This document shows positions 1 through 7,775 of a stretch of 64,000 nucleotides of DNA, piece after piece. The translations under genes and the position numbers were made by a program. Source of the stretch: Sphaerisporangium album (GTDB taxonomy: Bacteria; Actinomycetota; Actinomycetes; Streptosporangiales; Streptosporangiaceae). The notes beneath the pieces were generated by a model, which did no database searches, had not been told where the DNA came from, and saw only the letters and a list, made by a program, of their open reading frames with translations. The stretch covers positions 268,151 through 332,150 of the forward strand of contig NZ_QOIL01000009.1 of the NCBI RefSeq assembly GCF_003323745.1, in the 5' to 3' direction. The number at the start of each line of letters is the position of its first letter. Within the stretch, counting starts at the first letter, position 1.

Positions 1-80
1 CCGAGGATCACCACCTGCGTGGCGGCCAGCGCCAACAGCGCGAGCCCTCGGGCGAAGCCGGTCAGCGTCCTCACAATCAT
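1..80 (-). CDS. N-terminus of a membrane protein, possibly a sensor kinase (partial)
   Basis: Only the first 26 codons are inside the window. Read on the minus strand from an ATG at 80, they start MIVRTLTGFARG and continue into a hydrophobic stretch (LALLALAATQVVIL), the look of a first membrane segment. The gene is divergent from a DrrA/DrrB-type ABC exporter. In actinomycetes that position is often held by the sensor kinase of a two-component pair controlling the exporter. That identity is inference from context; the visible residues prove only a hydrophobic N-terminus. Confidence 0.4.
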   Translation of the reverse strand, partial: MIVRTLTGFARGLALLALAATQVVIL

Positions 81-137
81 GCGCACCAGTCTGCGTCACC
101 AGGGGCTTGGTTCGTAGTGGCGGTGAATGCCCGGATG

Positions 138-157
138 GGGTGTACCTGGGTACACCC
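138..157. promoter_or_regulatory. Perfect 9-bp inverted repeat, probable operator
   Basis: The arms GGGTGTACC and GGTACACCC are separated by 2 bp. The repeat lies in the divergent promoter region between the partial membrane-protein gene and the ABC exporter, about 45 bp upstream of the exporter's probable -10 (TAGCTT, 201-206). A site for a dimeric regulator, perhaps a NarL-type response regulator, would fit. No binding partner is visible in the window. Confidence 0.45.
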
Positions 158-213
158 CCGCTCGGGCCGTAACCGCATTCCGGGCGGGCCGCGCGATTCC
201 TAGCTTCGATGGC

Positions 214-1125
214 ATGGCAATCATCGAGGTCACCAACCTGCGCAAGATGTACGGATCTCAGGTGGCGGTGGACGACGTGTCGTTCGCCGTCGAGGAGGGA
301 GAGATCTTCGGCGTCGTCGGCCGCAACGGCGCGGGGAAGACGACGACGGTCGAATGCCTCTCGGGCCTGCGCGCGGCGGACGGCGGGACCATCGGCGTCA
401 CCGGTCTCGACCCCCGCCGCGACCGCGCCGAGCTGCGGCGGCGGGTCGGCGTCCAGCTCCAGGACTGCTCGCTGCCCGACAAGTTGCGGGTGCGGGAGGC
501 GCTGCGGCTGTACGCCTCGTTCTACGACCGGCCGGCGCCCTGGGAGGGCCTGCTGGAGGAGGTCGGCCTCGGGCCCAAACGGGACACGGCGTTCGCGAAG
601 CTGTCCGGTGGCCAGCGGCAGCGCCTGTCGATCGCGCTGGCGCTGGTCGGCGACCCGCGCGTGGCGATCCTGGACGAGCTGACCACCGGCCTCGACCCGC
701 ACGCGCGCCGCGAGACCTGGGAGCTCATCGAGGCGGTCAGGGCACGGGGCGTCACGATCGTGCTGGTCACGCACTTCATGGAGGAGGCCGAGCGGCTCTG
801 CGACCGGATCGCGGTGATCCACCGGGGCCGCGTCGCCGCGGTGGACACGCCCGCGGGCCTGATCGGCGCGGTGGACGGCATGCTGCGTGTCACCTTCCGC
901 TGCCCGCCCGGGTCCGAGGGGGTGCTGCGGTCGGCCCCCGAGATCGCGCGGGTCGTCCGGGACGGCGACGAGGTGACGGTGACCGGGGGCGATGACGTGC
1001 TGCTCGCGCTCACCGCCGCGCTCTCCGCCCATCGGATCGTCCCCATGGGGCTGCGTGTGGAACGGGCCACGCTCGACGACGCCTTCCTCGCCATCACCGG
1101 CCACGCGGCCACCGACGAAGCCTAG
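214..1125 (+). CDS. ABC exporter ATP-binding protein (DrrA/CcmA type)
   Basis: Cytoplasmic ATPase subunit of a two-gene ABC-2 exporter, 303 aa. Walker A GRNGAGKT is at about residues 36-43, the signature LSGGQ at 130-134 and Walker B VAILDEL at 150-156. Leu replaces the usual Pro of DEPT in DELTTGLD. A C-terminal domain of about 80 residues follows, as in DrrA-like proteins. An ATG at 127 is in frame, but the ATG at 214 is preferred: it starts the conserved fold (MAIIEVTNL) and lies 7 nt after a TAGCTT -10, so the mRNA is probably leaderless. The permease gene follows after 11 bp. Substrate unknown; a drug or lipid-like molecule is possible. Confidence 0.9.
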   Translation: MAIIEVTNLRKMYGSQVAVDDVSFAVEEGEIFGVVGRNGAGKTTTVECLSGLRAADGGTIGVTGLDPRRDRAELRRRVGVQLQDCSLPDKLRVREALRLYASFYDRPAPWEGLLEEVGLGPKRDTAFAKLSGGQRQRLSIALALVGDPRVAILDELTTGLDPHARRETWELIEAVRARGVTIVLVTHFMEEAERLCDRIAVIHRGRVAAVDTPAGLIGAVDGMLRVTFRCPPGSEGVLRSAPEIARVVRDGDEVTVTGGDDVLLALTAALSAHRIVPMGLRVERATLDDAFLAITGHAATDEA

Positions 1126-1136
1126 GAGATCCTGAC

Positions 1137-1931
1137 ATGTCGCCCAACACGCTGACGAGGCCCTCCCACGACACGCTGGCCGGCCGCGCGGCCCTGCGGA
1201 CGCTCCTGCGTACCGAGACCAGGCTCTACCTGCGGGAACCGCTGACGGCGTTCTTCACGCTGCTGCTTCCGCTCGGGCTGCTGCTGATCCTCGGCAGCGC
1301 CATCCCCGGCTTCCGCGACCCGGACCCGAACCTCGGCGGGGAACGGGTCGTGGACACCCAGCTCCCCGTGATGATGATCGTGCTGTCCATCATGGTCTCC
1401 GCCTTCTCGATCATCCCTTCGGTGCTGGCCGTGTACCGGGAACGCGGTGTCCTGCGCAGGATGTCCGTCACTCCCGTCTCGCCCGGGGCGCTGCTGCTGA
1501 CCCAGCTCGTGATCAACCTGGTCACGACGGTCGTCGCCGCGCTCCTGATGATCATGTGCGGCAGCCTGGTCTTCGGCACGCGCATGCCCACGCAGCTCCC
1601 GGTGTTCGCGCTCGCGTTCGTGCTCGGGGTGTGCGGGCTGTTCGCGCTCGGCCTGTGCCTGGCGGCCGTCGTCCCGAACAGCCGCGTCGCCGGGGGCCTC
1701 GGGTCGGTCGTGATGTTCCCGCTCATGTTCCTGGCGGGCATGTGGGTGCCGCGCGAGCTCATGCCCGAGATCCTGCGCGAGATCGGCGACTTCACGCCCA
1801 CCGGCGCCTTCGGCCAGGCCCTGCGCGACGCCTGGGCCGGGACGACGCCCGAAACGCTCCACCTCGCCGTCCTCGCCGCCTGGGCCGTGGCCGCGACGCT
1901 GCTCGCCGCGCGCACGTTCCGCTGGGAGTGA
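1137..1931 (+). CDS. ABC-2 type exporter permease
   Basis: Membrane partner (264 aa) of the upstream ATPase. After a cytoplasmic N-terminus of about 35 residues come six predicted helices, the first two around residues 37-57 (AFFTLLLPLGLLLILGSAI) and 77-100. It has the ABC-2 membrane topology, including the helix pair around PLMFLAGMWVPRELMP typical of DrrB-like permeases. It is co-transcribed with the ATPase. About 120 bp separate it from the next gene. The exported compound cannot be deduced. Confidence 0.85.
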   Translation: MSPNTLTRPSHDTLAGRAALRTLLRTETRLYLREPLTAFFTLLLPLGLLLILGSAIPGFRDPDPNLGGERVVDTQLPVMMIVLSIMVSAFSIIPSVLAVYRERGVLRRMSVTPVSPGALLLTQLVINLVTTVVAALLMIMCGSLVFGTRMPTQLPVFALAFVLGVCGLFALGLCLAAVVPNSRVAGGLGSVVMFPLMFLAGMWVPRELMPEILREIGDFTPTGAFGQALRDAWAGTTPETLHLAVLAAWAVAATLLAARTFRWE

Positions 1932-2054
1932 CCTCGATCGTCCGGGTGGGAACATGAGCCGCCGTGAGACAGCCGCACGCGCGCCGTCCGGGGAACGCCG
2001 CCGGTTACCTCCGGCGTAATCGTCATCGGGCACGTCACCACATAGCCTCGCGTC

Positions 2055-2903
2055 ATGACGACCACGGCGCTCTCCCAGCGGCCCGTAGGCGAGCTCCTGC
2101 GCCAGTGGCGCGAGCACCGCAGGCTCAGCCAGCTCGACCTCGCCATCCAGGCCGACATCTCGACCCGGCACCTCAGCTTCCTGGAGACCGGGCGGTCCAA
2201 GCCGAGCCGCGAGATGGTCCTGCACCTGTCCGAGGAGCTGGACCTGTCGCTGCGCGAGCGCAACCGCCTGCTGCTCGCCGCCGGATTCGCCCCGGTCTTC
2301 TCCGAGACGACGCTCGACGCGCCCCGCATGGCGGCGGTGCGCGAGGCACTCCGGCAGATCCTCACCGGCCACGACCCCTACCCCGCGGTCGTCGTGGACG
2401 GGCGCTGGAACCTCGTCGAGGGCAACGCCAGCCTCGGGCTGCTCACCGCACTGGTCGACCCGGAGCTGCTGGCCGCGCCCGCCAACGTCGTGCGGGCGAG
2501 CCTGCACCCACGGGGGCTGGCCCCGCACATCGTCAACCACGGCGAGTGGCGGGGCCACCTGCTCGGCCGGCTGCGCCGTCAGATCGCGCTCACCGCCGAC
2601 CCCGGGCTGGAGGCCCTTTACGCGGAGGTGCGCGCCTACCCGTGCGACCAGCCGGAGCCGGAGGTCGAGCTGCCCGGCCCCGGCGAGATCGTCGTCCCGC
2701 TGCGCCTGCGCCACGACGGCGGCGAGCTGGCGTTCTTCAGCACGATCGCCACGTTCGGCACACCGCTCGACATCACCGTGGCCGAGCTCGCCATCGAGTC
2801 GTTCTTCCCCGCCGACCGCCGCACCACCGAAATCCTCATGGCCGCCACCCGGCACGAGGACAGGGACGGGGAGGAGGTCCCTGTGGCATCCTCGAAGGTA
2901 TGA
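2055..2903 (+). CDS. XRE-family regulator with MmyB-like ligand domain
   Basis: A 282-aa DNA-binding protein. Residues about 12-66 form a helix-turn-helix of the XRE type (LRQWREHRRLSQLDLA, then STRHLSFLETGRSKPSREM). The rest matches the MmyB-like putative ligand-binding domain (PYPAVVVDGRWNLVEGN, then a region that normally binds a fatty-acid-like ligand). Such regulators often act on a neighbouring oxidoreductase gene, but here the downstream partner is a phosphoesterase joined by an ATGA overlap, so the two are probably one transcript. Family assignment is firm; target genes are not visible. Confidence 0.88.
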   Translation: MTTTALSQRPVGELLRQWREHRRLSQLDLAIQADISTRHLSFLETGRSKPSREMVLHLSEELDLSLRERNRLLLAAGFAPVFSETTLDAPRMAAVREALRQILTGHDPYPAVVVDGRWNLVEGNASLGLLTALVDPELLAAPANVVRASLHPRGLAPHIVNHGEWRGHLLGRLRRQIALTADPGLEALYAEVRAYPCDQPEPEVELPGPGEIVVPLRLRHDGGELAFFSTIATFGTPLDITVAELAIESFFPADRRTTEILMAATRHEDRDGEEVPVASSKV

Positions 2904-3643
2904 TCACCCTCGCCCACATCAGCGACGTCCACATCGACGGCGCGCCCAGGAGCGCCGAGCGGGTCGAGCGGGTCGTCCGCCATCTGTCCGGGCTCGCGGG
3001 CCCCATCGACGCCGTGCTGGTCACCGGCGACATCGCCGACCACGGCGCCGCGGAAGAGTACGAGCTCGCCCGCGAGCTGCTGCGCTTCCCCTACCCCTCC
3101 ATCGTCTGCCCCGGCAACCACGACAGCCGCCCCGAGTTCCGCAAGGCGTTCCTCGGCGAGGCCGACGGCGGGGCCGAGCCCATCAACCAGGTGCTGGAGG
3201 CCGGCGGCGCCACGATCGCGCTGTGCGACTCCAGCATTCCGGGCAAGAACGAGGGGCACCTCGACGACGGGACGCTGCGGTGGCTCGCCGGCGTCGTCGA
3301 GTCCGCCCCCGGGCCCGTGCTGGTGGGCATGCACCACCAGCCGGTGCCGATCCAGATCCCCTACGTCGACGAGATCGGCCTGCTGGAGCCCGAGCGGCTG
3401 GAGGAGGTGGTCAGGGCCTACCCCCAGATCGTCGGCATTCTGGTAGGCCACGCCCACACGGCGACCGCCACGATGTTCGCCGGGCGTCCGGTCTACGTCG
3501 CGCCCGGAGTGGTCTCGCAGGCGTTGCTGCCGCAGGAGTCGCCGGCCATCCCACCGGTCGACTTCGACGCGCCGCCGGGGTTCGCGCTGCACGTCATCTC
3601 CGACGACGGCAGGCTGACGACGCACGCGCGCGTGGTGCCCTGA
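2900..3643 (+). CDS. Calcineurin-like metallophosphoesterase (CpdA-like)
   Basis: A 247-aa metal-dependent phosphoesterase. The two-metal motifs are all present in order: DVH near residue 10, GDIAD near 47, GNHD near 73, a His pair MHHQP and the final GHAH near 180. This layout is that of class III cyclic-nucleotide phosphodiesterases and relatives. The ATG overlaps the TGA of the XRE gene (ATGA), which fixes the start although the open frame extends far upstream. The last 150 bp overlap the antisense 3' extension of soxR. The substrate (cAMP, another nucleotide or a phospholipid) is inference. Confidence 0.85.
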   Translation: MITLAHISDVHIDGAPRSAERVERVVRHLSGLAGPIDAVLVTGDIADHGAAEEYELARELLRFPYPSIVCPGNHDSRPEFRKAFLGEADGGAEPINQVLEAGGATIALCDSSIPGKNEGHLDDGTLRWLAGVVESAPGPVLVGMHHQPVPIQIPYVDEIGLLEPERLEEVVRAYPQIVGILVGHAHTATATMFAGRPVYVAPGVVSQALLPQESPAIPPVDFDAPPGFALHVISDDGRLTTHARVVP

Positions 3644-4098
3644 CCCGCCCTGAGCAGCCTGCGGGGCCCCGGACCCTGCCTGCCCATCTCGTCATTGGGG
3701 TTGATCAGCGGGCAGCGGTCGATCGACAGGCAGCCGCAGCCGATGCAGTCGGTGAACTCGTCGCGCAGCTGCCGCAGCCTGCGCATGCGCTCGTCCAGTT
3801 CCTCCCTCCAGCACTCCGACATGCGCTGCCAGTCGGCGCGGGTCGGAATGTGGTCCGGCGGGAACAGCGCGAGGATCGCGGCGATCTCCGCCAAGGGGAT
3901 GCCCACGCGCTGCGCCATGCGGATCAACGCCACGCGGCGCAGCATGTCGCGCCGGTACCGCCGCTGGTTGCCGGTGGTACGGCGGCTGCTGATCAGCCCC
4001 TGCTTCTCGTAGAAGTGCAGCGCCGACACGCTCACACCGCTGCGCTCGGCGAGCTCGCCCACGCTGAGCTCCATGCCCCGGGGTGGGGAATCGGTCAT
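3493..4098 (-). CDS. soxR: Redox-sensitive transcriptional activator SoxR
   Basis: MerR-family sensor, 201 aa. The winged helix at residues about 10-55 (VGELAERSGVSVSALHFYE) is followed by a dimerisation helix and the [2Fe-2S] cluster motif C118-X2-C121-X-C123-X5-C129 (CIGCGCLSIDRC), which is diagnostic for SoxR. The family normally ends about 20 residues after the last Cys. Here no stop is met, and the frame runs on about 50 codons antisense to the convergent phosphoesterase gene. Start at ATG 4098 (a GTG at 4107 is also in frame). A perfect SoxR box lies 28 bp upstream. In actinomycetes SoxR responds to redox-active metabolites rather than superoxide itself. Confidence 0.92.
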   Translation of the reverse strand: MTDSPPRGMELSVGELAERSGVSVSALHFYEKQGLISSRRTTGNQRRYRRDMLRRVALIRMAQRVGIPLAEIAAILALFPPDHIPTRADWQRMSECWREELDERMRRLRQLRDEFTDCIGCGCLSIDRCPLINPNDEMGRQGPGPRRLLRAGQGTTRACVVSLPSSEMTCSANPGGASKSTGGMAGDSCGSNACETTPGAT

Positions 4099-4126
4099 GG
4101 CCGGCACACTCCGCTCCGCTCACTTG

Positions 4127-4146
4127 ACCTCAAGATTACTTGAGGT
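4127..4146. promoter_or_regulatory. SoxR box
   Basis: Perfect 8-bp inverted repeat ACCTCAAG / CTTGAGGT around the 4-bp spacer ATTA, matching the established SoxR operator core CCTCAAG-N4-CTTGAGG. It sits between the stop of the methyltransferase gene and the start of soxR, so within this window its only obvious target is soxR itself. Autoregulation is the simplest reading. Confidence 0.9.
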
Positions 4147-4184
4147 TTCGAGCGTGCCGCCTCCATGCCGCTGTTTCCGCCGGT

Positions 4185-5021
4185 TCAGGGGCGAACGGCG
4201 CTCACCACCCAGACGGCGCCCGGGATCATCACCCCCTCCGCGGTCTCGTACGACAGGAGCCCCGCCCGCAGCCCCGCGCGGGTACGGGTGAGGACGTCCT
4301 CGCCGGCGTCCTGGAGGTTGAACCGCACCGGCCCCATGCCGAGGATGAAGTCGGCCGCGTCGGCGGCGTCGCTTCCGTAGTTCATCAACGCGTCGACGGG
4401 GGTGATCTCGACCCCCGTGAAGCCGGACGCGTCGAGCACCTCCCTGATGCGCGCCGGGTCGACCAGCGAGCCCATTCCCCGCGCGGCGGGTGACGGCCCG
4501 CGCATCAGCGGGGCCAGCGCCGCCGTGGCGCGGGAGTAGTGAGCGTCGGGATCACCGCCGCGCGGCCCGAGGAACGCCATGCGCCCGCCCGGCCGCAGGG
4601 CCCGGCGGATGTTGGCGAACGCGGCCACCGGGTCGGCGAAGAACATGACCCCGCCCCGGCTGATGACGACGTCGAACGCGCCGTCCGGGAACGGGTGGAC
4701 CTGGGCGTCGCCCCGCTCGAACCGCACGTTGCCCACGCCCTCGCCGGCGGCGTCGGCGCGGGCGCGTTCCAGCATCGGGGCCGACAGGTCGACGCCGACG
4801 ACGTGCCCGCGCGAGGCCCTGCGGGCTGCCACCAAGGTCGCGTACCCCGTCCCGCAGCCGACGTCCAGCACGCTGTCCCGCTCGCCGATGGCGGCGGCCT
4901 CGAACAGCCGGTCGTCGAACCCGGACATGATCCCGTTGTAGCGGCTCGGATTGCGGGCCCAGTGCTCGCCTTCCCAGCCGTTCCACGCCTCGGCGTGGTG
5001 GGTGTTCGCGATGGTTTCCAT
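4185..5021 (-). CDS. SAM-dependent class I methyltransferase
   Basis: A 278-aa Rossmann-fold methyltransferase. Motif I is VLDVGCGTGY near residues 52-61, the acidic ribose-binding residue is in GVDLSAPML, and motif IV/post motifs are seen in FDVVISRGGVMFF and LRPGGRMAF. It is closest to UbiE/COQ5-like type 11 methyltransferases, so a small molecule is the likely substrate. A GGGAG ribosome-binding site precedes the ATG. It is divergent from a TetR regulator across a 57-bp region filled with palindromes, so it is very probably the regulator's target. Confidence 0.87.
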   Translation of the reverse strand: METIANTHHAEAWNGWEGEHWARNPSRYNGIMSGFDDRLFEAAAIGERDSVLDVGCGTGYATLVAARRASRGHVVGVDLSAPMLERARADAAGEGVGNVRFERGDAQVHPFPDGAFDVVISRGGVMFFADPVAAFANIRRALRPGGRMAFLGPRGGDPDAHYSRATAALAPLMRGPSPAARGMGSLVDPARIREVLDASGFTGVEITPVDALMNYGSDAADAADFILGMGPVRFNLQDAGEDVLTRTRAGLRAGLLSYETAEGVMIPGAVWVVSAVRP

Positions 5022-5033
5022 GCCTCTCCCTCG

Positions 5034-5053
5034 CTAGAGTTAAACTCTAGAGT
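5034..5053. promoter_or_regulatory. Overlapping palindromic operators for the TetR regulator
   Basis: A 17-bp palindrome (arms CTAGAGTT and AACTCTAG, one central base; 5034-5050) overlaps a 10-bp palindrome ACTCTAGAGT (5044-5053). A further TCTAGAGA half lies at 5059-5066. The shared core is CTCTAGA. They fill the 57-bp gap between the divergent methyltransferase and tetR starts, where a TetR dimer would block both promoters. Occupancy by this TetR is inference. Confidence 0.65.
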
Positions 5054-5078
5054 CGACATCTAGAGATAGACTACAGCC

Positions 5079-5711
5079 GTGAGTCAGGTCAAGAGCGGTG
5101 CCAAACGGACGTTGAAGGCCAACGAGACACGCGGCCGCATGCTGGACGCCGCTCGCGAGCTGTTCGTCGAGCGCGGCTACGGCGCGACGTCGCTCCAGCA
5201 GATCGCCGAACGCGCGGGTGTCGCCGTCCAGACGATCTACTTCACCTTCGGCAACAAAAGAGCGCTGCTCAAGGAGCTGATCGACGGCACGATCGCCGGC
5301 GACCACGAACCGCTCGCGACGATGGACCGCCCCTGGTTCCAGGACGCGCTCGCCGCCCCGGACGCCGGCGCCCACCTGCGCCTGCACGTCGCCGGCACCT
5401 GCCGCATCCTGGAGCGCGTCGCGCCGGTCATCGACATGCTGCGCGCCGCCGCCCAGGCCGACGCCGAGATCACCACACTCTGGGACCAGGACGTCGACCC
5501 GCGCCTCACCGTCCACGCCGCCGCCGCCAAGGCGCTGGTCGCCAAGCCGGGCGCCCGGCCCGGGGTGACGGCCGAGGACGCGGCCGACCTGCTGTTCGGC
5601 CTGCTCAGCCCCGAGCTGTACCTCCTGCTGGTGCGCGGGCGCGGCTGGACGCCCGAGCGGTGGGAGGGCTGGGCGTACGCCACCCTGCGCGCCCAGCTCT
5701 GCGCGGACTGA
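5079..5711 (+). CDS. TetR/AcrR-family transcriptional regulator
   Basis: A 210-aa one-component repressor. The N-terminal helix-turn-helix spans about residues 18-66 ([43 protein letters not shown], quoted only to the end of the recognition helix region); the remaining 140 residues are the ligand-binding and dimer domain, whose ligand is unknown. The GTG start lies 6 nt after a TAGACT -10-like hexamer, so the message is probably leaderless. It is divergent from the methyltransferase with shared operators. Confidence 0.88.
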   Translation: MSQVKSGAKRTLKANETRGRMLDAARELFVERGYGATSLQQIAERAGVAVQTIYFTFGNKRALLKELIDGTIAGDHEPLATMDRPWFQDALAAPDAGAHLRLHVAGTCRILERVAPVIDMLRAAAQADAEITTLWDQDVDPRLTVHAAAAKALVAKPGARPGVTAEDAADLLFGLLSPELYLLLVRGRGWTPERWEGWAYATLRAQLCAD

Positions 5712-5729
5712 CCCGCGCGGACGCGCGGG
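5712..5729 (+). terminator. Hairpin after tetR
   Basis: Stem CCCGCGC / GCGCGGG with a 4-nt loop directly after the tetR stop, followed by an A/T-containing stretch (AATATACC). Plausible intrinsic terminator without a clean U-tract. Confidence 0.45.
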
Positions 5730-5812
5730 AATATACCGGCGACGCTCGGTGCTATTGGCGGCGGTTATCGAAACCAACAAGGGCTTCGATGGCCGGAATG
5801 ACGGGAATCGCC

Positions 5813-6058
5813 ATGAAGAAGCAGACCCACCCCGAGTACCGCCCGGTCGTCTTCCGCGACCCGAGCGCGGACTTCGCGATCCTGACCCGGTCCACGGTGA
5901 CGAGCCGCAAGACCGTCGAGTGGGAGGACGGCAACGTCTACCCCCTGGTCGACGTCGACGTCTCGTCGGCGAGCCACCCGTTCTACACGGGCCGCAGCCG
6001 CGTCCTCGACACGACCGGCCGCGTCGAACGCTTCCGCCGCCGCTACGCCAAAGCCTGA
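5813..6058 (+). CDS. rpmE2: 50S ribosomal protein L31 type B
   Basis: An 81-aa L31 of the type B (C-minus) form. [16 protein letters not shown] and the [15 protein letters not shown] block are family hallmarks, and the zinc-binding Cys residues of the type A protein are absent. In other bacteria the type B paralog replaces zinc-bearing L31 under zinc limitation and is repressed by Zur. I saw no convincing Zur box in the 100 bp upstream. Start chosen at the ATG of MKK; an in-frame ATG 15 bp upstream would add MTGIA. The gene stands alone, convergent with dnaB. Confidence 0.93.
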   Translation: MKKQTHPEYRPVVFRDPSADFAILTRSTVTSRKTVEWEDGNVYPLVDVDVSSASHPFYTGRSRVLDTTGRVERFRRRYAKA

Positions 6059-6105
6059 CCCAAGCCGCGACGCGGCCCCGTACCAGCCCGCGCCACCGGC
6101 GAGCG

Positions 6106-7461
6106 CTAGTGCGGGGCCATGTCCACGAACCGGCTGTAGTGCCCCTGGAAGGCGACCGTCACCGTGGCGGTCGGCCCGTTACGGTGCTTGGCCACGATCA
6201 GGTCGGCCTCCCCCGCCCGCGGCGACTCCCGCTCGTAGGCGTCCTCCCGATGGAGCAGGATCACGACGTCCGCATCCTGCTCGATGCTGCCCGATTCGCG
6301 AAGATCGGACACCTGTGGGCGCTTGTCGGTGCGCTGTTCCGGACCGCGGTTGAGCTGGGAGATCGCGATCACCGGCACCTCCAGCTCCTTGGCGAGCAGC
6401 TTGAGCGCACGCGAGATCTCGGAGACCTCCTGCTGCCGGCTCTCGGTCTTCTTCGGCGAGCTCATGAGCTGCAGGTAGTCGACGATGACGAACCGCAGGT
6501 CGTGCCGCTGCTTCAGCCGACGGCACTTGGCACGGATCTCCATCATCGACATGTTCGGTGAGTCGTCGATGAACAAGGGCGCCTCGGCGACCTCGCTCAT
6601 CCTGCGCGCCAGCCGCTGCCAGTCGTCGTCGTTCATCGTCCCCGCCCGCATGGCATGCAACGCCACCCGCGCCTCGGCTGACAACAACCGCATGGTGATC
6701 TCGTTACGCGACATTTCCAGCGAGAACACCACGGTGGTCATGTGGTGCCGAATCGCCGCAGACCTAGCGAAATCTAGACCAAGGGTGCTTTTCCCGATGG
6801 CCGGGCGTGCGGCCACCACGATCATCTGGCCGGGGTGGAGGCCGTTCATGAGGGCGTCGAGGTCCTGGAAGCCGGTGGGGACGCCGACCATCTGGCCGCT
6901 GCGGCTGCCGATGGCCTCGATCTCGTCGAGGGCGCCCGGCATGATCTCCGACAGCGGGCGGTAGTCCTCGCTGGTGCGGCGCTCGGTGACGGCGTAGATC
7001 TCGGCCTGGGCGCGGTCGACCAGCTCGTCGACCTCTTCGTTCTGCCCGCCGTAGCCGTAGGAGACGATGCGGGTGCCGGCCTCGATGAGCCGCCGGAGGA
7101 TGGCCTGCTCACGGACGATCTTGGCGTAGTAGCCGGCGTTGGCGGCCGTGGGGACGACGGCGGTGAGGGTGTGGACGTACGCGCCGCCGCCGACGCGGGC
7201 GATCTCGCCGCGCCGGGACAGCTCGTTGAAGACGGTGACGGCGTCGGCGGGGTCGCCGCGCCCGTACAGGTCGAGGACGGCGTCGTAGATGATCTGGTGC
7301 GCGGGCCGGTAGAAGTCGTCGGAGCGCAGGATCTCGACGACGTCGGCGATGGCGTCCTTGGACAGGAGCATGCCGCCCAGCACCGACTGCTCGGCCTCGA
7401 TGTTGCTGGGAGGAGTGCGTTCGAACGGAGCGTCGAAGGCCGGTGCCACCTCACTGCTCAC
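6106..7461 (-). CDS. dnaB: Replicative DNA helicase DnaB
   Basis: Hexameric 5'-3' helicase of the replication fork, 451 aa. The N-terminal domain begins ERTPPSNIEAEQSVLGGML. The RecA-like motor domain contains Walker A ARPAIGKST, Walker B VIVDYLQLM and the SQLNRGPE / RESGSIEQDADV motifs. There is no intein. An open frame extends 64 codons upstream, but the GTG at 7461 is preferred: it has a strong purine-rich site (GGGGAGGG) 7 nt upstream and gives the family's usual N-terminus. It is separated from the rpsF-rplI cluster by a MATE pump and an ABC importer. Its upstream region is dense in DnaA-box-like sequences. Confidence 0.97.
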   Translation of the reverse strand: MSSEVAPAFDAPFERTPPSNIEAEQSVLGGMLLSKDAIADVVEILRSDDFYRPAHQIIYDAVLDLYGRGDPADAVTVFNELSRRGEIARVGGGAYVHTLTAVVPTAANAGYYAKIVREQAILRRLIEAGTRIVSYGYGGQNEEVDELVDRAQAEIYAVTERRTSEDYRPLSEIMPGALDEIEAIGSRSGQMVGVPTGFQDLDALMNGLHPGQMIVVAARPAIGKSTLGLDFARSAAIRHHMTTVVFSLEMSRNEITMRLLSAEARVALHAMRAGTMNDDDWQRLARRMSEVAEAPLFIDDSPNMSMMEIRAKCRRLKQRHDLRFVIVDYLQLMSSPKKTESRQQEVSEISRALKLLAKELEVPVIAISQLNRGPEQRTDKRPQVSDLRESGSIEQDADVVILLHREDAYERESPRAGEADLIVAKHRNGPTATVTVAFQGHYSRFVDMAPH

Positions 7462-7560
7462 CTGGCGCCCTCCCCTCGTGCTTCCCGGCACCCCCGAAGT
7501 AGCCGGGGTGACAGTTTCGCCGGTATCGAACGAACCGGCAACGCGTCCTGTAGACAACGA

Positions 7561-7699
7561 TGTGGAAGAGCTGTGGATAAGGTGTGCAGTTCCGCCCGCG
7601 GCATGTGGGAACACTGGGGACAACCCTGTGGATAACCGGGAAGGCTTCTCCACAACCCCTTACTGAGCAGCGAAAACGCTGTCCACGAGCTGTGGAAGA
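7561..7699. promoter_or_regulatory. DnaA-box-like cluster upstream of dnaB
   Basis: This lies in the 314-bp gene-free interval 7462-7775 between the divergent dnaB and MATE genes. It holds TGTGGATAA at 7572-7580 and 7627-7635, TGGGGACAA at 7615-7623, TTCTCCACA at 7646-7654, and weaker TGTGGAAGA at 7561-7569 and 7691-7699 and TGTCCACGA at 7680-7688. The first two types match the boxes seen in oriC of this window. Binding of DnaA, and a role in controlling dnaB, are inference. Confidence 0.6.
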
Positions 7700-7775
7700 A
7701 AGAAAGTCGCCGTGACACGCGGGCCACGCGGGGACCCGGTGCGGAACGGAACGACGTAAGGGGCAAAATAGACGG

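Noticed and set aside
5700..5812. Zur box before the L31 type B gene
   Set aside because: GGTTATCGAAACC is only a weak 4-bp inverted repeat and does not match the known Zur operator.
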